From Membranipora membranacea (taxonomy: Eukaryota > Bryozoa > Gymnolaemata > Cheilostomatida > Membraniporidae), in contig OU612071.1 of assembly GCA_914767715.1 (NCBI GenBank), forward strand, positions 932,001 through 992,000: a stretch of 60,000 bases of DNA. Direction: 5' to 3'. This document shows, in pieces, positions 43,308-55,602 of this stretch (the stretch's first letter is position 1; every line of letters starts with the position of its first letter). The notes under the pieces were generated by a model. The model made no database searches. It worked only from the letters and a program-made list of their open reading frames with translations, and was not told where the DNA came from. The translations under genes and the position numbers were made by a program.

Positions 43308-45182
43308 GTGTGTCAAAGAAAACAAGGACTGGAACAAAAAATTTCCAAATCGGGACAAACATCTGGACTGGGTTTTGTCAGCTTAGCTATTTGTATGACC
43401 CTGTTAGGTTTTTTCGGTAACATGGATGCAACAACACTAATGATATGCAAATCTGATAATCCGGTTGCTAAATTCAAATCTGATCATCCGGTTGCTAAAT
43501 TCAGACTGCCAAAACTATCAGGTTGTGATCTCAAACGTGGCCACATGGCTTTGCATGCATCAATAGACCAGAATGTGACTTTGTTCAAACCAAATCTGAT
43601 TCAATATAAATCCAAGGCACATCACTGTAAAATAGTCAGAACTGACATCACAACACATGCAGGATGTTTTGATGAGAATAGGAATAGGAAGACTACACAC
43701 ACAAATGAACTTGTGACAATGGAAACTTGCAGAAACATGGTACAATTTAAAGGGCACCTTTGGGTGACATGACTGAAATAGGTGGAATATGCCAAACTCA
43801 AATTACAACTGATTTTGAGTATCACACAGGATTTAAGTGCTGCACTGATTATGACTTTTCATCAAAGAATGCTTTTCCCGATGAATCTGTGGTATTTATC
43901 CGACATGGTAAAGATGAGGACATGCAGAGTCCTGTGGGTAGCACAGCTCACTGTGACTACCATTCAGGTTTTTGTAATTTGTTTGATGAATCAGGACTGT
44001 TATGGACACGAAATGAAAAGGAAAAATGTCTCTACTTACCGCATATATTCTATCAAGGAAAGCTATAGGACAGGACTTGGCTCTCAAATGACGGGGAGTC
44101 GGCCTTGACTTTTGCTAACCCAAAGCGTATTCAGCAAAACGAGGACTGTGGCGAATTTGTAGACATAACTGATCAGGGTGTTGCAGTTAAAGTTGGTGAC
44201 CTAACTAAGACAAGGGAGAAGCGACAGATAGAGGGGACTGTTTCAGCGACTGAATTAATTCTAGACTACAAGCAATTGAAATACATGTTTCACAGAATTT
44301 TAACCAGATGTTTCACACAACATTTAGGCTAACTTGTCAAAATATGATGAAGATGGCGGATTTTTACTTGTATCACTTGATGAACATCCTATTCTGGCTG
44401 CGAGACGTCTGTTGAATAATTCATACATTTATGCACAGAAACTACATGATTTCATAACCAACTATCCTTGTCAGCCAGTAGACCACTATGAGATGATTTC
44501 TTCACCAGGACAATGCAAGAAACGAATTCCAATGGCGGTTTCATTAGGTGTCACCAACAGGAATATGTGGTTAAACCCTCATAACAACATTCTGCTTGAC
44601 ACTCCAAGCCTCATTGATTGCGCATCAAATCAGGAGATTCCAATGGTAATTGATGGAGATTTATTCTTCTATCCACATATTGATGGGACTGTCAGGAGGG
44701 CCAGTGGCATTTACAAGCTGAATACGATAGCACTTGATTTTTCTGATCTGGGAAACGATATTGGTCAACCTGTCATACATAAACTACTATTGTATGATTG
44801 GCATTTATTTAGAGAAAAAATTACATTGAATGACTTGACAGGTGCTATGCAATATCAACATAAGATCCTTGGGAATTTAATAGGCATCACAGACAATAAT
44901 AATGACAAATATCAGGGTGGGCAATCACAAGTCTTTTCTCATTATGCGGTCAAAGACGGTTTATTTTCATTCTTTTCTGAATTGGATGTTGTTGATTGGA
45001 AGCAGATATGGATTTTCTTTTGCTGTTTACTAGTTACATTCAGGCTTTGTTGGACATTAATTAGAATGTGTACTGGTGCAAGACAATTTGTAGGGAATCC
45101 TAGGGATAATTTGAAGCGTTATTTCTTTGGAAATTATCATGGAAAAGATAACAAACCGGAGCAGTCTAACATCATCTACTAA
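43308..45182 (+). pseudogene. Env-like glycoprotein remnant II
   Basis: Four collinear frames: 43308-43772 with a hydrophobic signal-like stretch near its start, 43760-44068, 44105-44332 and 44334-45182. Two frameshifts and one nonsense codon separate them. Features: many cysteines and glycosylation sequons, an R-x-K-R furin-type cleavage-like site in the third frame followed by a helical stretch, and one strong hydrophobic membrane-spanning segment near residue 230 of the last frame with a short basic cytoplasmic tail. This is the layout of a retroelement envelope protein. A 27-bp direct duplication lies near 43450-43502. The reading ends in a TAA that belongs to the right-hand 21-bp repeat, so the native end is missing. 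Non-functional as it stands. Confidence 0.55.
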
Positions 45183-45188
45183 ATTCAG

Positions 45189-45374
45189 GTAGTTCATCAG
45201 CACACTGACTGGACCGAGGACTGTAAGCAGACTTGTCAAGTCTGCTATAAGCTTATAGTTCAAAAGATCAAGAGTGAGGTCAGAAATATTGCTGAGCTGG
45301 ATCGGAAAATAGGTGAGACTTTTGTTGGAAGGTTCTCACTTCAGGACATATCAACGGGACTAATGTTGTGTTAG
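45189..45374 (+). CDS. Possible host exon, downstream part (interrupted gene)
   Basis: After TTCAG|GTAGTT the frame is open for 61 codons to TAG 45372-45374, or ends at a donor ATAG|GTGAGA after 45312. It reads like protein with paired cysteines (HTDWTEDCKQTCQVCYKLIV, then KSEVRNIAELDRKIG). Its phase matches the exon candidate ending at 38735. Family unknown. Confidence 0.35.
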   Translation, partial: VVHQHTDWTEDCKQTCQVCYKLIVQKIKSEVRNIAELDRKIGETFVGRFSLQDISTGLMLC

Positions 45375-45772
45375 TGTACAAGGGCTAGTGTGTATTGCCA
45401 AATCTCTAACAACGGACAAACTAGAAACAATTGGCACCTGGGATTTGTCGCCTGAGAGTAATTATATTTTCGAAATGAATCATTTACCTTGTTCATTGAG
45501 ACAAAGAACATTGATTACCAGACAGGTTGACATAAAATTAGATCAATGAAAGTACAGGTCATCAGTCGATGTTAGTTTACATTAAGAAGTTTTATTTGGA
45601 AGTGTTAGCAGTGACAATTTTTTCATTTGTATAGTTGTCTACTCATGCAACGTTCCCTAGCCATTTTTAGAAAACTCTCTTATAAACTAGCCCTCAGAGC
45701 AAAGGGCAAATTTTCAGACAATAAACTCTTTCGAGTCCCTGCACTTTCCCAATAAGCACTCCAAAACTAACC
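45375..45772. other. Non-coding stretch
   Basis: No supported gene. It forms the left flank of the tandem LINE duplication. Confidence 0.4.
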
Positions 45773-48700
45773 TAGATAAAATCTCACTTCCTTTCTCATT
45801 TCTCCTGTTAGCCCAAAACTCAATCATCATGTATTACACAGGCCTAGATATTGTAAGCTTTAGAGCACCTGTTCAGTGTATCTCTTAATGATAAATACAC
45901 TTTTGTATCTTGCAAAGTGTTGCAAAAGGTTTCCGATTACTGTTCACATATTATAATAATTTTGCTTTTTTCACAATTGAACTACTCTAAGGCAAGTGTT
46001 ATATAATTGAAGGTTCATATTTGCCTTTCATTGAACCTGAATAGCAAAAATGTCAGATTGACAGATAATAGATACTAAGGAGTTTGAAAGGAAGCAAGCC
46101 TGATATATTATACCCGTGCAGTAAACAAAACCTTCAGCAAACTTCAATTTCTATGGAGCACATTAAGTTCTTTGCACATATAATGAACAAAAGTCATCGT
46201 CATAATCTGATTGAGTCTAGTCTCATTTCATCAGTTCATTTCTTCAGTTCATTTCATCAGTTCATTTCATCAGTTCATTTCATCAGTTATAAACGCCATT
46301 AGTGCATCAATTTGTCAAAGGGCAGGATCACACGTCAATGAGTCCTTGGAACATTATACGTGTGTAACGCTTAGATGACAGTCCAGTGATTTATTAGTGA
46401 GAATTTATTTACACACCTAGAGACAGCGAGGGAAGTAATATAAAGGCAAACAATCTATAAGCAAAGATCGGATCGATAGGTTCACGGTCACGTTTATAGA
46501 ACCGACTGGTCATTGATTATTTCTTACGACTACTGAGAGAACAGAGATTAGAGGTCAGAAATATTGATGGTGAGTTTATCCTTCATACATTTCAGTATTA
46601 TTACTGCACTTAACTGTCGCACCAAGTTTAGCAATCTGTTACTTTTTTGTATTCAGTTTGCCTACAATTATATGCACAGGTGTGCTACTATCTAGTATAG
46701 TCTGTTCTAGTACATTTATAATGACAGTATTAAGGGAATTTTTATCTGATATTCAGCGTAAGAATGGCTAATGGCCAATAAATGTAATGCCTCTTCTGGT
46801 CTGCGCCTCCTCTAGCCTATAGTCTACATTGTTTTTGCAGAGATAGTACCTTCCATTGCGTTGGATGTTGTAATTTATTGAGCATCTGTTCTGTGTATTT
46901 CATCGGCGATGATAAAATATCCTTGTATTGGCTCTCATTGTTGTAGGAGGCAAACTAGAATAAAAGAACTTTGTATGAGTCCAATGACTAGAATATTTAA
47001 CAGGTTTCCTTTTACAGTTTGTGTAATAGTTTCGCAAGCGATCGTCTCTCGCTAAGCGCAGACATTTCAAACTTTTTCATTTGACCCATTTTCATAGAAA
47101 GCATCATGAATATAATGCGCCAACCTGAGTTTGCATCCTTTGAGTCATTTGATTCTTAGATGGTCAGATAGATAATCAGGAATTTTATTGAAAGGATTAG
47201 ACTCACTTGAGGTGTCTGGTATATTATACCCTAACAAAAGTTATAGTCTGTGTAATCTACAAATGGACAATAATCACAGTCTGTTTGAGTTTTGTCTCAA
47301 TTAATTATTACATTATTATTACATACCATTTTTGGATCAATATTTTTGTCAAAGACCTGGATCACATTTCAAGGAATTTTAAGAACACATAGGGTGTGTA
47401 ATTATTAGAATATAGGCCATCGTTGTATTATTGAGACATCATGAACACCAAGCGACAGCCTCGAAAGTAACATAGAGGAAAAATCACCAGATCATTGATC
47501 ACTTAACTCAATTACTTGATGGTTTGAAGTTTGTTTATTGCCTAAATTCTAATATCCATCCTGTGATAGGTTGATAGCATCGAATGTACGGCACATACAT
47601 GGAAAAAATAAAATGAAAGTAGGCCTAGTCTGAGCTGCATTAGTTAAAAAATCGCATTTAAAATTCAAAAAAGGTATTTTGTCTTTTGGTTGTTCTACAC
47701 TTGGATGGCCTATATTTAGCTATTTTTGCTCTACGAGCAGATGTTCTGTTTGTATTTATTTTAATATGAGAGTTCAAGGGGTGATTATCGTCGTCAGCTA
47801 TTTCAGTGAAATGTTCACTGCAAGTGGTGTGCAGGAATGTTGAGATGGGTGGCAGTGCTAGATGGTCGAGCCTCTGCTCGTAGTTGTCAGAGGATGGCAG
47901 CACAATCCGAGTAGCAGAGCGCTGGATCCCCTTTAGTCATGTTTTATCGGTGTCTGATAGTAGATAATACGATGCAGGGCAGGCGTTGGAGATTATAGAC
48001 TTAATGTTAGCTATATAGAAGTTTCGCAGGCCATCACTATCCATGCCCATGCGTTTCAGCTCTCCCATCAAGTATAATCATTGAGAACATTTAGCTATAA
48101 TATAGTCAACATGATTGCTGGAAGTTAGTGTGTTGTCTATGAATACACCTAAAAACTTAGTATGCTCAGAGGGAGAGATAAAGGGATTATCACCGCCATA
48201 GGTTGTACCAAGGTGCATAGCAGATTTGTTTGTAAAGGCCACATTCATTAACACAGTTTTGCTGGAATTCAAAATCATATTGTTTTGCTCAGACCACGTG
48301 TTTGCTAACAGTATTCCATCAGATATGTTCTCAGTGGATGAATCAACTACAGGCTTATAAAAGGTTGTATTTGATACATTTTGTATCATATTCAAAAGAT
48401 TTTAAATCAGCAACATAAATTAGCCAAAGGATGGGGCCAAGTTTAGTTCCTTGAGGGGCGCCTACTTGGGTTTGTAGTCAGATAAATATCACAGTAGTTT
48501 CCACATTGTTGTCTTGACTCCAAAAAAGTTCAACTAAGGCAATGACACTAGCGTTAAAACCAAGATGATCATTTTATATATCAGTATGGGGTGCTGCATC
48601 CATCGAAGGCTTTGGAAAAAAATCAAGGCATGCATTTTGTATTAGTTTCACATTAGTATTTGAGTCCAGCACGGATGTCCAGTCATCTATCAACTGCAGT

Positions 48701-49956
48701 ATTGCATCGCTGGTACTGAGTTTCTGTTGGTAGGCATATTGATTAGCGTTAAGTACTTCTGCTAGGTGAGATTTCGTTTTCGATATAATTACTTCCTCCA
48801 GTAGTTTGCCGAGATCGAATAATAATCTGATAGGCCGGTAATCCTTGTATGTAGATGGTGCTTTGTTTTTAGGGATTGGTACTACTTGCGCCTTTTTCCA
48901 AATATCAGGGAAAGAGTGGTATCCAGGGCACAGTTATTATATTGTGTAGTGGAATGACTATATCTTCTATGCCTTCCTTATATATCCATGTGGGGAAGTC
49001 TTCATTTGATGTAGCTTTTGAAATATCCAGTTTTCTCATGAGGAGTTTGACTTCTCCTATACTTAGATGGTCTAGCTTGTTGGTGTTAATAGTTACATAT
49101 GCAGAGCTTGAGGTAGCTCGCATTCCCCCGACATCTAAATAGTTAGAGTTGAGATATTTACAGAAAGTGTCATTAGATAGTTTGGTGTCGTCGATAACCA
49201 CACTAGTTGATGATTGTTGTTGTTTAGTTTTGTTTGTCAGCTTTTTATAGTGTCCCACCAGGCTTTAGTGCTTTGGTTTTTGTTGAGGGTTTCCCAGACA
49301 AATTTTCTTTTCTTTTGTCTGAGGCCTCATTTTTGGCACAGATTACTTTGTCTAGTGTGTCGCTCATCCAGAGAGGTTTGTCGACCCGGACCTTGGTGGT
49401 TTTTATAGGGCAGTGATTGTCATGAATCTTAGATATAGTTTTGTTCATTAAATGAACTTTGCTGTTTATATCTTGGGTATTTAGTACTGAGGATCAAGAC
49501 TGTTCAGCTAGTTCCTTTAGAACCAGAAGCTTGCGCGGGTGGATGACAAGCCTCTTTTGTCTTTTGACATAGTGGCTTGGTAGATTCCCCTCTCCCCGCA
49601 GCAGGATGCAACAGTGGTCATTGTTGGCGATCGGGGCCAGTTTGTCACAGAATGTGTATGATGGTATGTCAGTCAGAATAAGATCTAGCATGAAGGCATC
49701 TCCTCGAGTGTTAAAATTAACTACATTTGAAAGTCCAAATTGAGTAGCGAGTTCATCTATTGGCAGTCTGTTGAAATCACCACATATTAGGAGTTGTGCG
49801 TTTGCATGTCGTCTGGATAATTTGAGTATGGTTGAGTGGATATATTCTAGTGTTGTCTCCTGGTCTGCACCAGGGAGATTACAAATGCTGCATACAATGT
49901 ATGGCTTTTGATGTCCTACACTTGTCAAGACCCCGAGTGCTGACACAGTTTTGGTT
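45773..49956 (-). mobile_element. Tandem duplication unit A: dead APE-type LINE with 1.9-kb 3' region
   Basis: From the shared start TAGATAAAATCTCACTTCC, unit A aligns with unit B (49959-53771) nearly throughout. The left 1.9 kb is non-coding, with a short TTCATTTCATCAG-type array near 46230-46290. The right part is a LINE on the minus strand: endonuclease 49946-49494 (ICGDFN motif, LDLILTDIP), connector 49258-48905 (TSNEDFPTWIYKEG), RT 48870-48078 and tail 47903-47658. The RT catalytic YADD is missing at about 48360-48375, where KCIKY runs straight into TTFYKP with a shift. Confidence 0.8.
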
Positions 49957-49958
49957 TA

Positions 49959-52900
49959 TAGATAAAATCTCACTTCCTTTCTCATTTCTCCTGTTAGCGC
50001 AAAACTCAATCATCATGTATAACACAGGACTGGACAGGTCCTGTCCTAAGTTGTAACACAGGTCTAGATATTGCAAGCTTTAGAGCACCTGTTCAGTGTA
50101 TCCCATAATGATACATACACTTTTGTATCTTGCAAAGTGACCAATAAGGTTTCCGATTACTGTTCACATATTATAATAATTTTGCTTTATTCACAATTGA
50201 ACGTATCTAAGGCAAGTGTTACATAATTGAAGGTTTATATTTGCCTTTCACCTTTCATTGAACCTGAATAGCAAAAATGTCAGATTGACAGATAATAGAT
50301 AATAAGGAGTTTGAAAGGAAGCAAGCCTGATATATTATACCCGCGCAGTAAACAAAACCTTCAGCAAACTTCAATTTCTATGGAGCACATTTAGTTCTTT
50401 GCAAATTACATATAATGAACAAAAGTCATCGTCATTATCTGATTGAGTCTAGTCTCATTTCATCAGTTCATTTCTTCAGTTCATTTCATCAGTTCATTTC
50501 ATCCGTTCATTTCATCAGTTCTAAAAGCCATTAGTGTATCAATTTGTCAAAGGGCAGGATCACACGTCAATGAGTCCTTGGAACATTATACGTGTGTAAC
50601 GCTTAGATGACAGTCCAGTGATTTATTAGTGAGAATTTATTTATACACCTAGAGACAGCGAGGGAAGTAATATAAAGGCAAACAATCTATAAGCAAAGAT
50701 CGGATCGATAGGCTCACGGTCACGTTTATAGAACCGACTGGTCATTGATTATTTCTTACGACTACTGAGAGAACAGAGATTAGAGGTCAGAAGTATTGAT
50801 GGTGAGTTTATCCTTCATACATTTCAGTATTATTACTGCACTTAACTGTCGCACCAAGTTTAGCAATCTGTTACTTTTTTGTATTCAGTTTGCAAACAAT
50901 TATATGCACAGGTGTGCTACTATCTAGTATAGTCTGTTCTAGTACAGTTATAGTGACAGTATTAAGGGAATTTTTATCCGATAGTCAGCGTAAGTATGGA
51001 TAATGGCCAATAAATGTAATGCCTCTTCTGGTCTCCGCCTCTTCCAGCCTATAGTCTACATTGTTTTTGCAGAGATAGTACCTTCCATTGCGTTGGATGT
51101 TGTAATTTATTGAGCATCTGTCCTGTGTATTTCATCGGAGATGATAAAATATCCTTGTATTGGTTTTCATTGTTGTAGCAGGCAAACTAGAATAATAAGG
51201 AAATTTGTATGAGTCCAATGACTAGAATATTCAACAGGTTTCCTTTGACAGTGTGTGTAATAGTTTCACAAGCAATCGTCTCTCGCTAAGCGCAGACATT
51301 TCAAATTTTTTCATTTGACCCATTTTCATAGAAAGCATCATGAATATAAAGTGCCAACCTGAGTTTGAATCTTTTGTGTCATTTGATTCTTAGATGAACA
51401 GATAGATAATCAGGAATTTTATTGAGAGGATAAGACTCACTTGAGGTGCCTGGTATATTATACCCTAACAAAAGTTATAGTCTTTGTAATCTTCAGATGG
51501 AAAATAATCACAGTCTGCTTGAGTTTTGTCTCAATTCATTATTACATTATTATTACATACCATTTTTGCATCAATATCGTTGTCAAAGACCTGGATCACA
51601 TTTCAAGGAATTTTAAGAACACTGAGGGTGTGTAATTATTAGGATATAGGCCATCATCGTATTATTGAGACATCATAAACACCAAGCGACAGCATCAAAA
51701 GTAACATAGAGGATAAATCACCAGATCATTGATGACTTAACTCAATTACTGTGATTGGTTGATAGCATCGAATGTACAGCACATACATGGAAAAAATAAG
51801 AATAAAAGGAGTCTTAGCTGCATTAGTTAAAAAATCGCATATAAAATTCAAAAAAGGTATTTTGTCTTTTGGTTGTTCTACACTTGGATGGGCCATATTT
51901 AGCTATTTTTGCTCTATAAGCAGAGAGTTCAAGGGTTGATTATCGTCGTCAGCTATTTCAGTGAATTTTTCACTGCAAGGGGTGTGCAGGAATGTTGAGC
52001 TGGGTGGCAGTGGTAGATGGTCCAGCATCTGCTCGTAGTGGTCAGAGAATGGCAGCACAACCCGAGTAGCAGGGCGCTGGATCCCCTTTAGTCGTGTTTT
52101 ATCGGTGTCTGATAGTAGATTATACGATGCAGGGCAGGCGTAGGAGATTATAGACTTAATTTTAGCTATATTGAAGGTTCTCAGGCCATCACTATCCATG
52201 CCCATGCGTCTCATCAAGTATAATCGTTGAGAGCATTTAGATATAATATAGTCAACATGATTGCTGGAAGTTAGTGTGTTGTCTATGAATACGCCTAAAA
52301 ACTTGGTATGCTCAGAGGGAGAGATAAAGAGATTATCACCTCCATAGGTTGTACCAAGGTGCATAACAGATTTGTTTGTAAAAGCCACATTCAGTATCAC
52401 AGTTTTGCTGGAATTCAAAATCATATTGTTTTGCTCAGACCAGGTGTTTGCTAACAGTATTGCATCAGATATGTTCTCAGTGGATGGACCAATTATAGGC
52501 TTATAAAAGGTTGTATTTGATAAATTTTGTATCATAATCAAAAGATTTTAAATCTGCAACATAAATCAGCCAAAGGATGGGGCCCAGTCTAGTTCCTTGA
52601 GGGGCACCTACTTGAATGGGTTTGTAGTCAGAAAAATTATCACAGTATTTTACAAATTGCTGTCTTGACTCCAAAAAAATTCAACTAAGGCAATGACACT
52701 AGCGTTAAAACCCAGATGCTTCATTTTATATATCAGTATGGGGTGCTGCATCCATCGAGGGCTTTGAAAAAAGTCAAGGCATGCATTTTTTATTAGTTTC
52801 ACATTAGTATTTGAGTCCAGAACGGATGTCCAGTCATCTATCAACTACAGTATTGCATCGGTGGTACTGAGTTTCTGTTGGTAGGCATATTGATTAGCGT

Positions 52901-53771
52901 TAAGTACGTCTGCTAGGTGAGATTTCATTTTCGATATAATTACTTCCTCCAGTAGTTTGCGGAGATGGAATAATAAGCTTATAGGCCAGTAATCCTTGTA
53001 TGTAGATGGTGTTTTGTTTTTAGGGATTGGTACTACTTGCGCCTTTTTCCAAATATCAGGAAAAGAGTTGGTATCCAGGGCACAGTCTGTTAATAATGTT
53101 GTGTAGTGGAATGGCTATGGCTGTTCTCAGTAGATTGTGCGATGGGCAGCCTTTACGGTACGCTTCATTTTTGGCACAGATTACTTTGTCTAGTGTGTCG
53201 CTCATCCAGAAAGGTTTGTCGCCCCGGACCTTGGTGGTTTTTGTAGGGCAGTGATTGTCAGGAAGCTTAGATGTGGTTTCGTTCATTAAATGAACTTTGC
53301 TGTTTATATCCTGGGTATTTAGTACTGAGGACCAAGACTGTTCAGCTAATCCCTTCAGAACCATAAGCTTGGGCGGTCGGATTACAAGCCTCTTTTGTCT
53401 TTTGACATAGCAGCTTGGGAGATTCCCCTCTCTCCGCAGCAGGATGCAACAGTGGTCATTGTTGGCGATCGGAGCCAGTTCGTCACAGTATTTGTATGAT
53501 GGTATGTCAGTCAGAATAAGATCTAGCATGGCATCTCAACGAGTGTTAAAATTAACTACATTTGAAAGTCCAAATTGAGTAGCGAGTTCATCTATTGGCA
53601 GTCTGTTGAAATCACCACATATTAGGAGTTCTGCGTTTGAGGATGGTTGATTGGATATATTTTAGTGTTATCTCCTGGTCTGCACCAGGGGGGTTATAAA
53701 TGCTGCATACAATGTAGGGCCTATGATGTCCTACACTTGTCAAGACCCAGAGTGCTGACACAGTTTTGGTT
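49959..53771 (-). mobile_element. Tandem duplication unit B
   Basis: Same order and sequence as unit A, with an extra deletion of roughly 330 bp between endonuclease and RT (near 53140). It carries the same loss of the catalytic YADD (about 52505-52530). The longest frame, 51903-52541, gives the RT tail (LGVFIDNTLTSSNHVDYIIS; LYLMRRMGMDSDGLRTFN). The LINE continues to about 54337 beyond the duplicated part. Confidence 0.8.
51903..52541 (-). pseudogene. LINE RT thumb and C-terminus (unit B)
   Basis: 212 residues that start right after the position of the lost YADD motif. TTFYKPIIGPSTENIS, LNSSKTVILNVAFTN, HTKFLGVFIDNTLTSSNHVD and SYACPASYNLLSDTDKTRLK are standard post-palm LINE motifs. The counterpart in unit A (48395-48078 plus 47903-47658) is further broken. 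Without motif C it cannot encode an active RT. Confidence 0.75.
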
Positions 53772-54337
53772 GAGTGAGAGGCTATAACTTTGGTTGTAAC
53801 GCTCTGATTGATGAACATAGCAACTCCTCCACCAATGCGATTTTTACGGTTGCAGAAATAGCTTTTGAATCCATTAATGTTTGCAGATTGTTCTTCAATT
53901 TCATCAATCCAAGTTTCAGTCAGGCAGATTATATCAGGTTTATGGGTGTGTGTGTATAGAGTTAATTCATCAAGTTTCCAATTATTAAGTGACCTGCAGT
54001 TTGTGTATAGAACGACAGGATGGCTCTGTGAACTTTTCTCAGCAATCAGTGCAGGTATTGGATCTGGTGTCGTTTGTTGAGTGGGTTGTCTGGTTTTATG
54101 TTTACCAGCTCTGCAGCCTCGTTTAGTTTTCTTTGAGTGTAATCCATTCTCAGTTATTGTGTATTGTCTGCTGTTAGTGGCTAATCCTTTAATTGCACTA
54201 GTTTGAGATATAGTGTCTAAGATCTCTTTGTTGATAATTTGAAATCCATTGCTGTTGCATTTTTTTAAATTGAGTATATCTGCTCCGCTGTAGCTAGTAT
54301 ATTTATCTGACATATATGAGTGGATCCGCAGCGTCAA
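53612..54337 (-). pseudogene. LINE N-terminus and endonuclease domain (unit B)
   Basis: 241 residues. A basic, low-complexity N-terminus (SKKTKRGCRAGKHKTRQPTQ) is followed by the AP endonuclease start: VVLYTNCRSLNNWKLDEL, DIICLTETWIDE, RIGGGVAMFI, VCSIYNPPGADQE. The catalytic Glu context (LTETW) is intact. A deletion ends the frame at 53612, and the rest of the endonuclease is in the frame 53529-53056 (LDLILTDIPSY, NDHCCIL). Unit A lacks the portion before about 49956. APE-type LINE, CR1-like by RT style. Confidence 0.75.
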
Positions 54338-54340
54338 GAT

Positions 54341-54548
54341 CTATCCGCTAGTATGTTATAAGAGTTATAGTCCAAGATTTGAGCAGAGAAATCAGCTAAA
54401 AGCACAGAGCACCGTTTAGGTGCAGCCTACCCCGGCGCAACCTAACTAACGGTCAGAGGTTTGATATCAGATGTATTATGGGACACAATTTTGTGCCATG
54501 AAAATAAGAAGGTGTCTGATTACTTATACGCAGTAATATTTTAAGCGC
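54341..54548. other. Right flank of the LINE duplication
   Basis: Nothing recognised. Confidence 0.4.
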
Positions 54549-54647
54549 TCAAACGGTGGCGGGATAGCTGGTAGTAGCATTTCATTATCAGCCACTGGCG
54601 AAAGTGTTGATAATGAAATGCTACTACCAGCATCTTGCACCGTTTGA
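54549..54647. ncRNA. Strong hairpin, pre-miRNA-like or small foldback repeat
   Basis: 24-bp perfect stem 54567-54590 / 54608-54631 (GCTGGTAGTAGCATTTCATT and its inverse) closed by a 17-nt loop. Below it is an asymmetric internal bulge and then a further perfect 10-bp stem (TCAAACGGTG, 54549-54558 / 54638-54647). Size and shape fit a microRNA-type precursor of about 100 nt on either strand. The very high pairing also fits a young foldback MITE or hairpin siRNA source. An AAACT microsatellite follows at about 54648-54668. Confidence 0.4.
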
Positions 54648-54668
54648 ACTAAACTAAACTAAACTAAA

Positions 54669-55185
54669 GTAAAGCAGTGAGCAATAATGCTGTCAATCCT
54701 GTGATAAAGGCAGGAGATTTTGATGAGAACAAAATTGGATGAGTGTTTTTACACAACTATCCCTGACACAAAAACCACTTCAGTGATTAGGGATATGAAG
54801 AGCTTCTATGCCCAACATCAATAATTATGAGTGGCATCAAAAACAATAAGGGCGGTGTTGCGATACATACATGCGAGTTATATCCACTGTAAAATGGGTT
54901 ATGGGAATGTGAAATGAATGCACTGAATCAGTTTCATGCAGTAAAAATAATGCAAACTGGAGGTTGAATTTATGCCTATGCTCGGAATTGTCCTCTCTCC
55001 AGTTAGGTACTTTTTAACCAACAGAGCACAGGAAAAAACAGCTTAATTAGGCTTATCTTGAAATCTGCTTGCAATCTGTGTTGGTTGGCGTTTGCGTGAG
55101 AATGTTATTTGTTGAAACTTGGATGGATGGAACTCTATGTCCCACTCATGTTCCCAATGTTCTAATCGGTTTAGGTCACTTTGCA
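54669..55185. other. Non-coding stretch
   Basis: No supported gene. Confidence 0.4.
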
Positions 55186-55602
55186 GTCAATGAAAAGTTG
55201 TTTGAAACCCTGGTTGCCCTTTAAACTGGGGCAGGAGATCTGGGTTAACCCATCCAAACAAGGAGGTGGGCAACTTTTTAATTCTCCTTGTAGAAAAGTT
55301 GTATGTTCACTCATGCAAGACTTGACCAGGTAAAATGTCCACATCAAGTCAACACAATGGTTTTCTGAATGCAAGACCAGAGCTTTGGACCAAGGAGTTA
55401 CTCTTTGTTCAGACTATTTATCAACAATGACAAGATTATGCAAGTAAGCTGAAGCACAGTACACTAAAGATGCGTTTTTGATCACCTAATTAGATGAACA
55501 GGTGTTTTAAAAACCATAAATGCGTTCAGCTAGCGTTTTGCGTTTAAAACTCAATTAGTGTCAAATAAGCGCACATAAACGCTTTATGCGTACAAGTTGG
55601 CA
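55186..55602. repeat. Dispersed composite repeat, copy 2
   Basis: 55186-55220 is the terminus of the TTAA MITE family (GTTTGAAACCCTGGTTGCCC), followed by TTAA, then the 55225-55602 core that matches 18029-18406. The palindromic insert of copy 1 is absent here, so this is the empty form. Confidence 0.7.

Larger units (their letters stand above)
38787..45197. mobile_element. 6.4-kb gag/env insertion block between 21-bp direct repeats
   Basis: TACTAAATTCAGGTAGTTCA plus T occurs perfectly at 38787-38807 and 45177-45197 and reads as a target-site duplication. Content, left to right: a minus-strand tRNA-like stem (about 38815-38862), leader, gag I, env-like I, gag II, env-like II. No pol and no LTR pair can be found. 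A 21-bp duplication is too long for LTR-integrase or hAT insertion but normal for LINE-machinery retroposition. Confidence 0.6.

Noticed and set aside
38787-45197. LTRs for the gag/env elements
   Set aside because: No long direct repeat pair and no convincing primer-binding site found; only the 21-bp duplication is supported.
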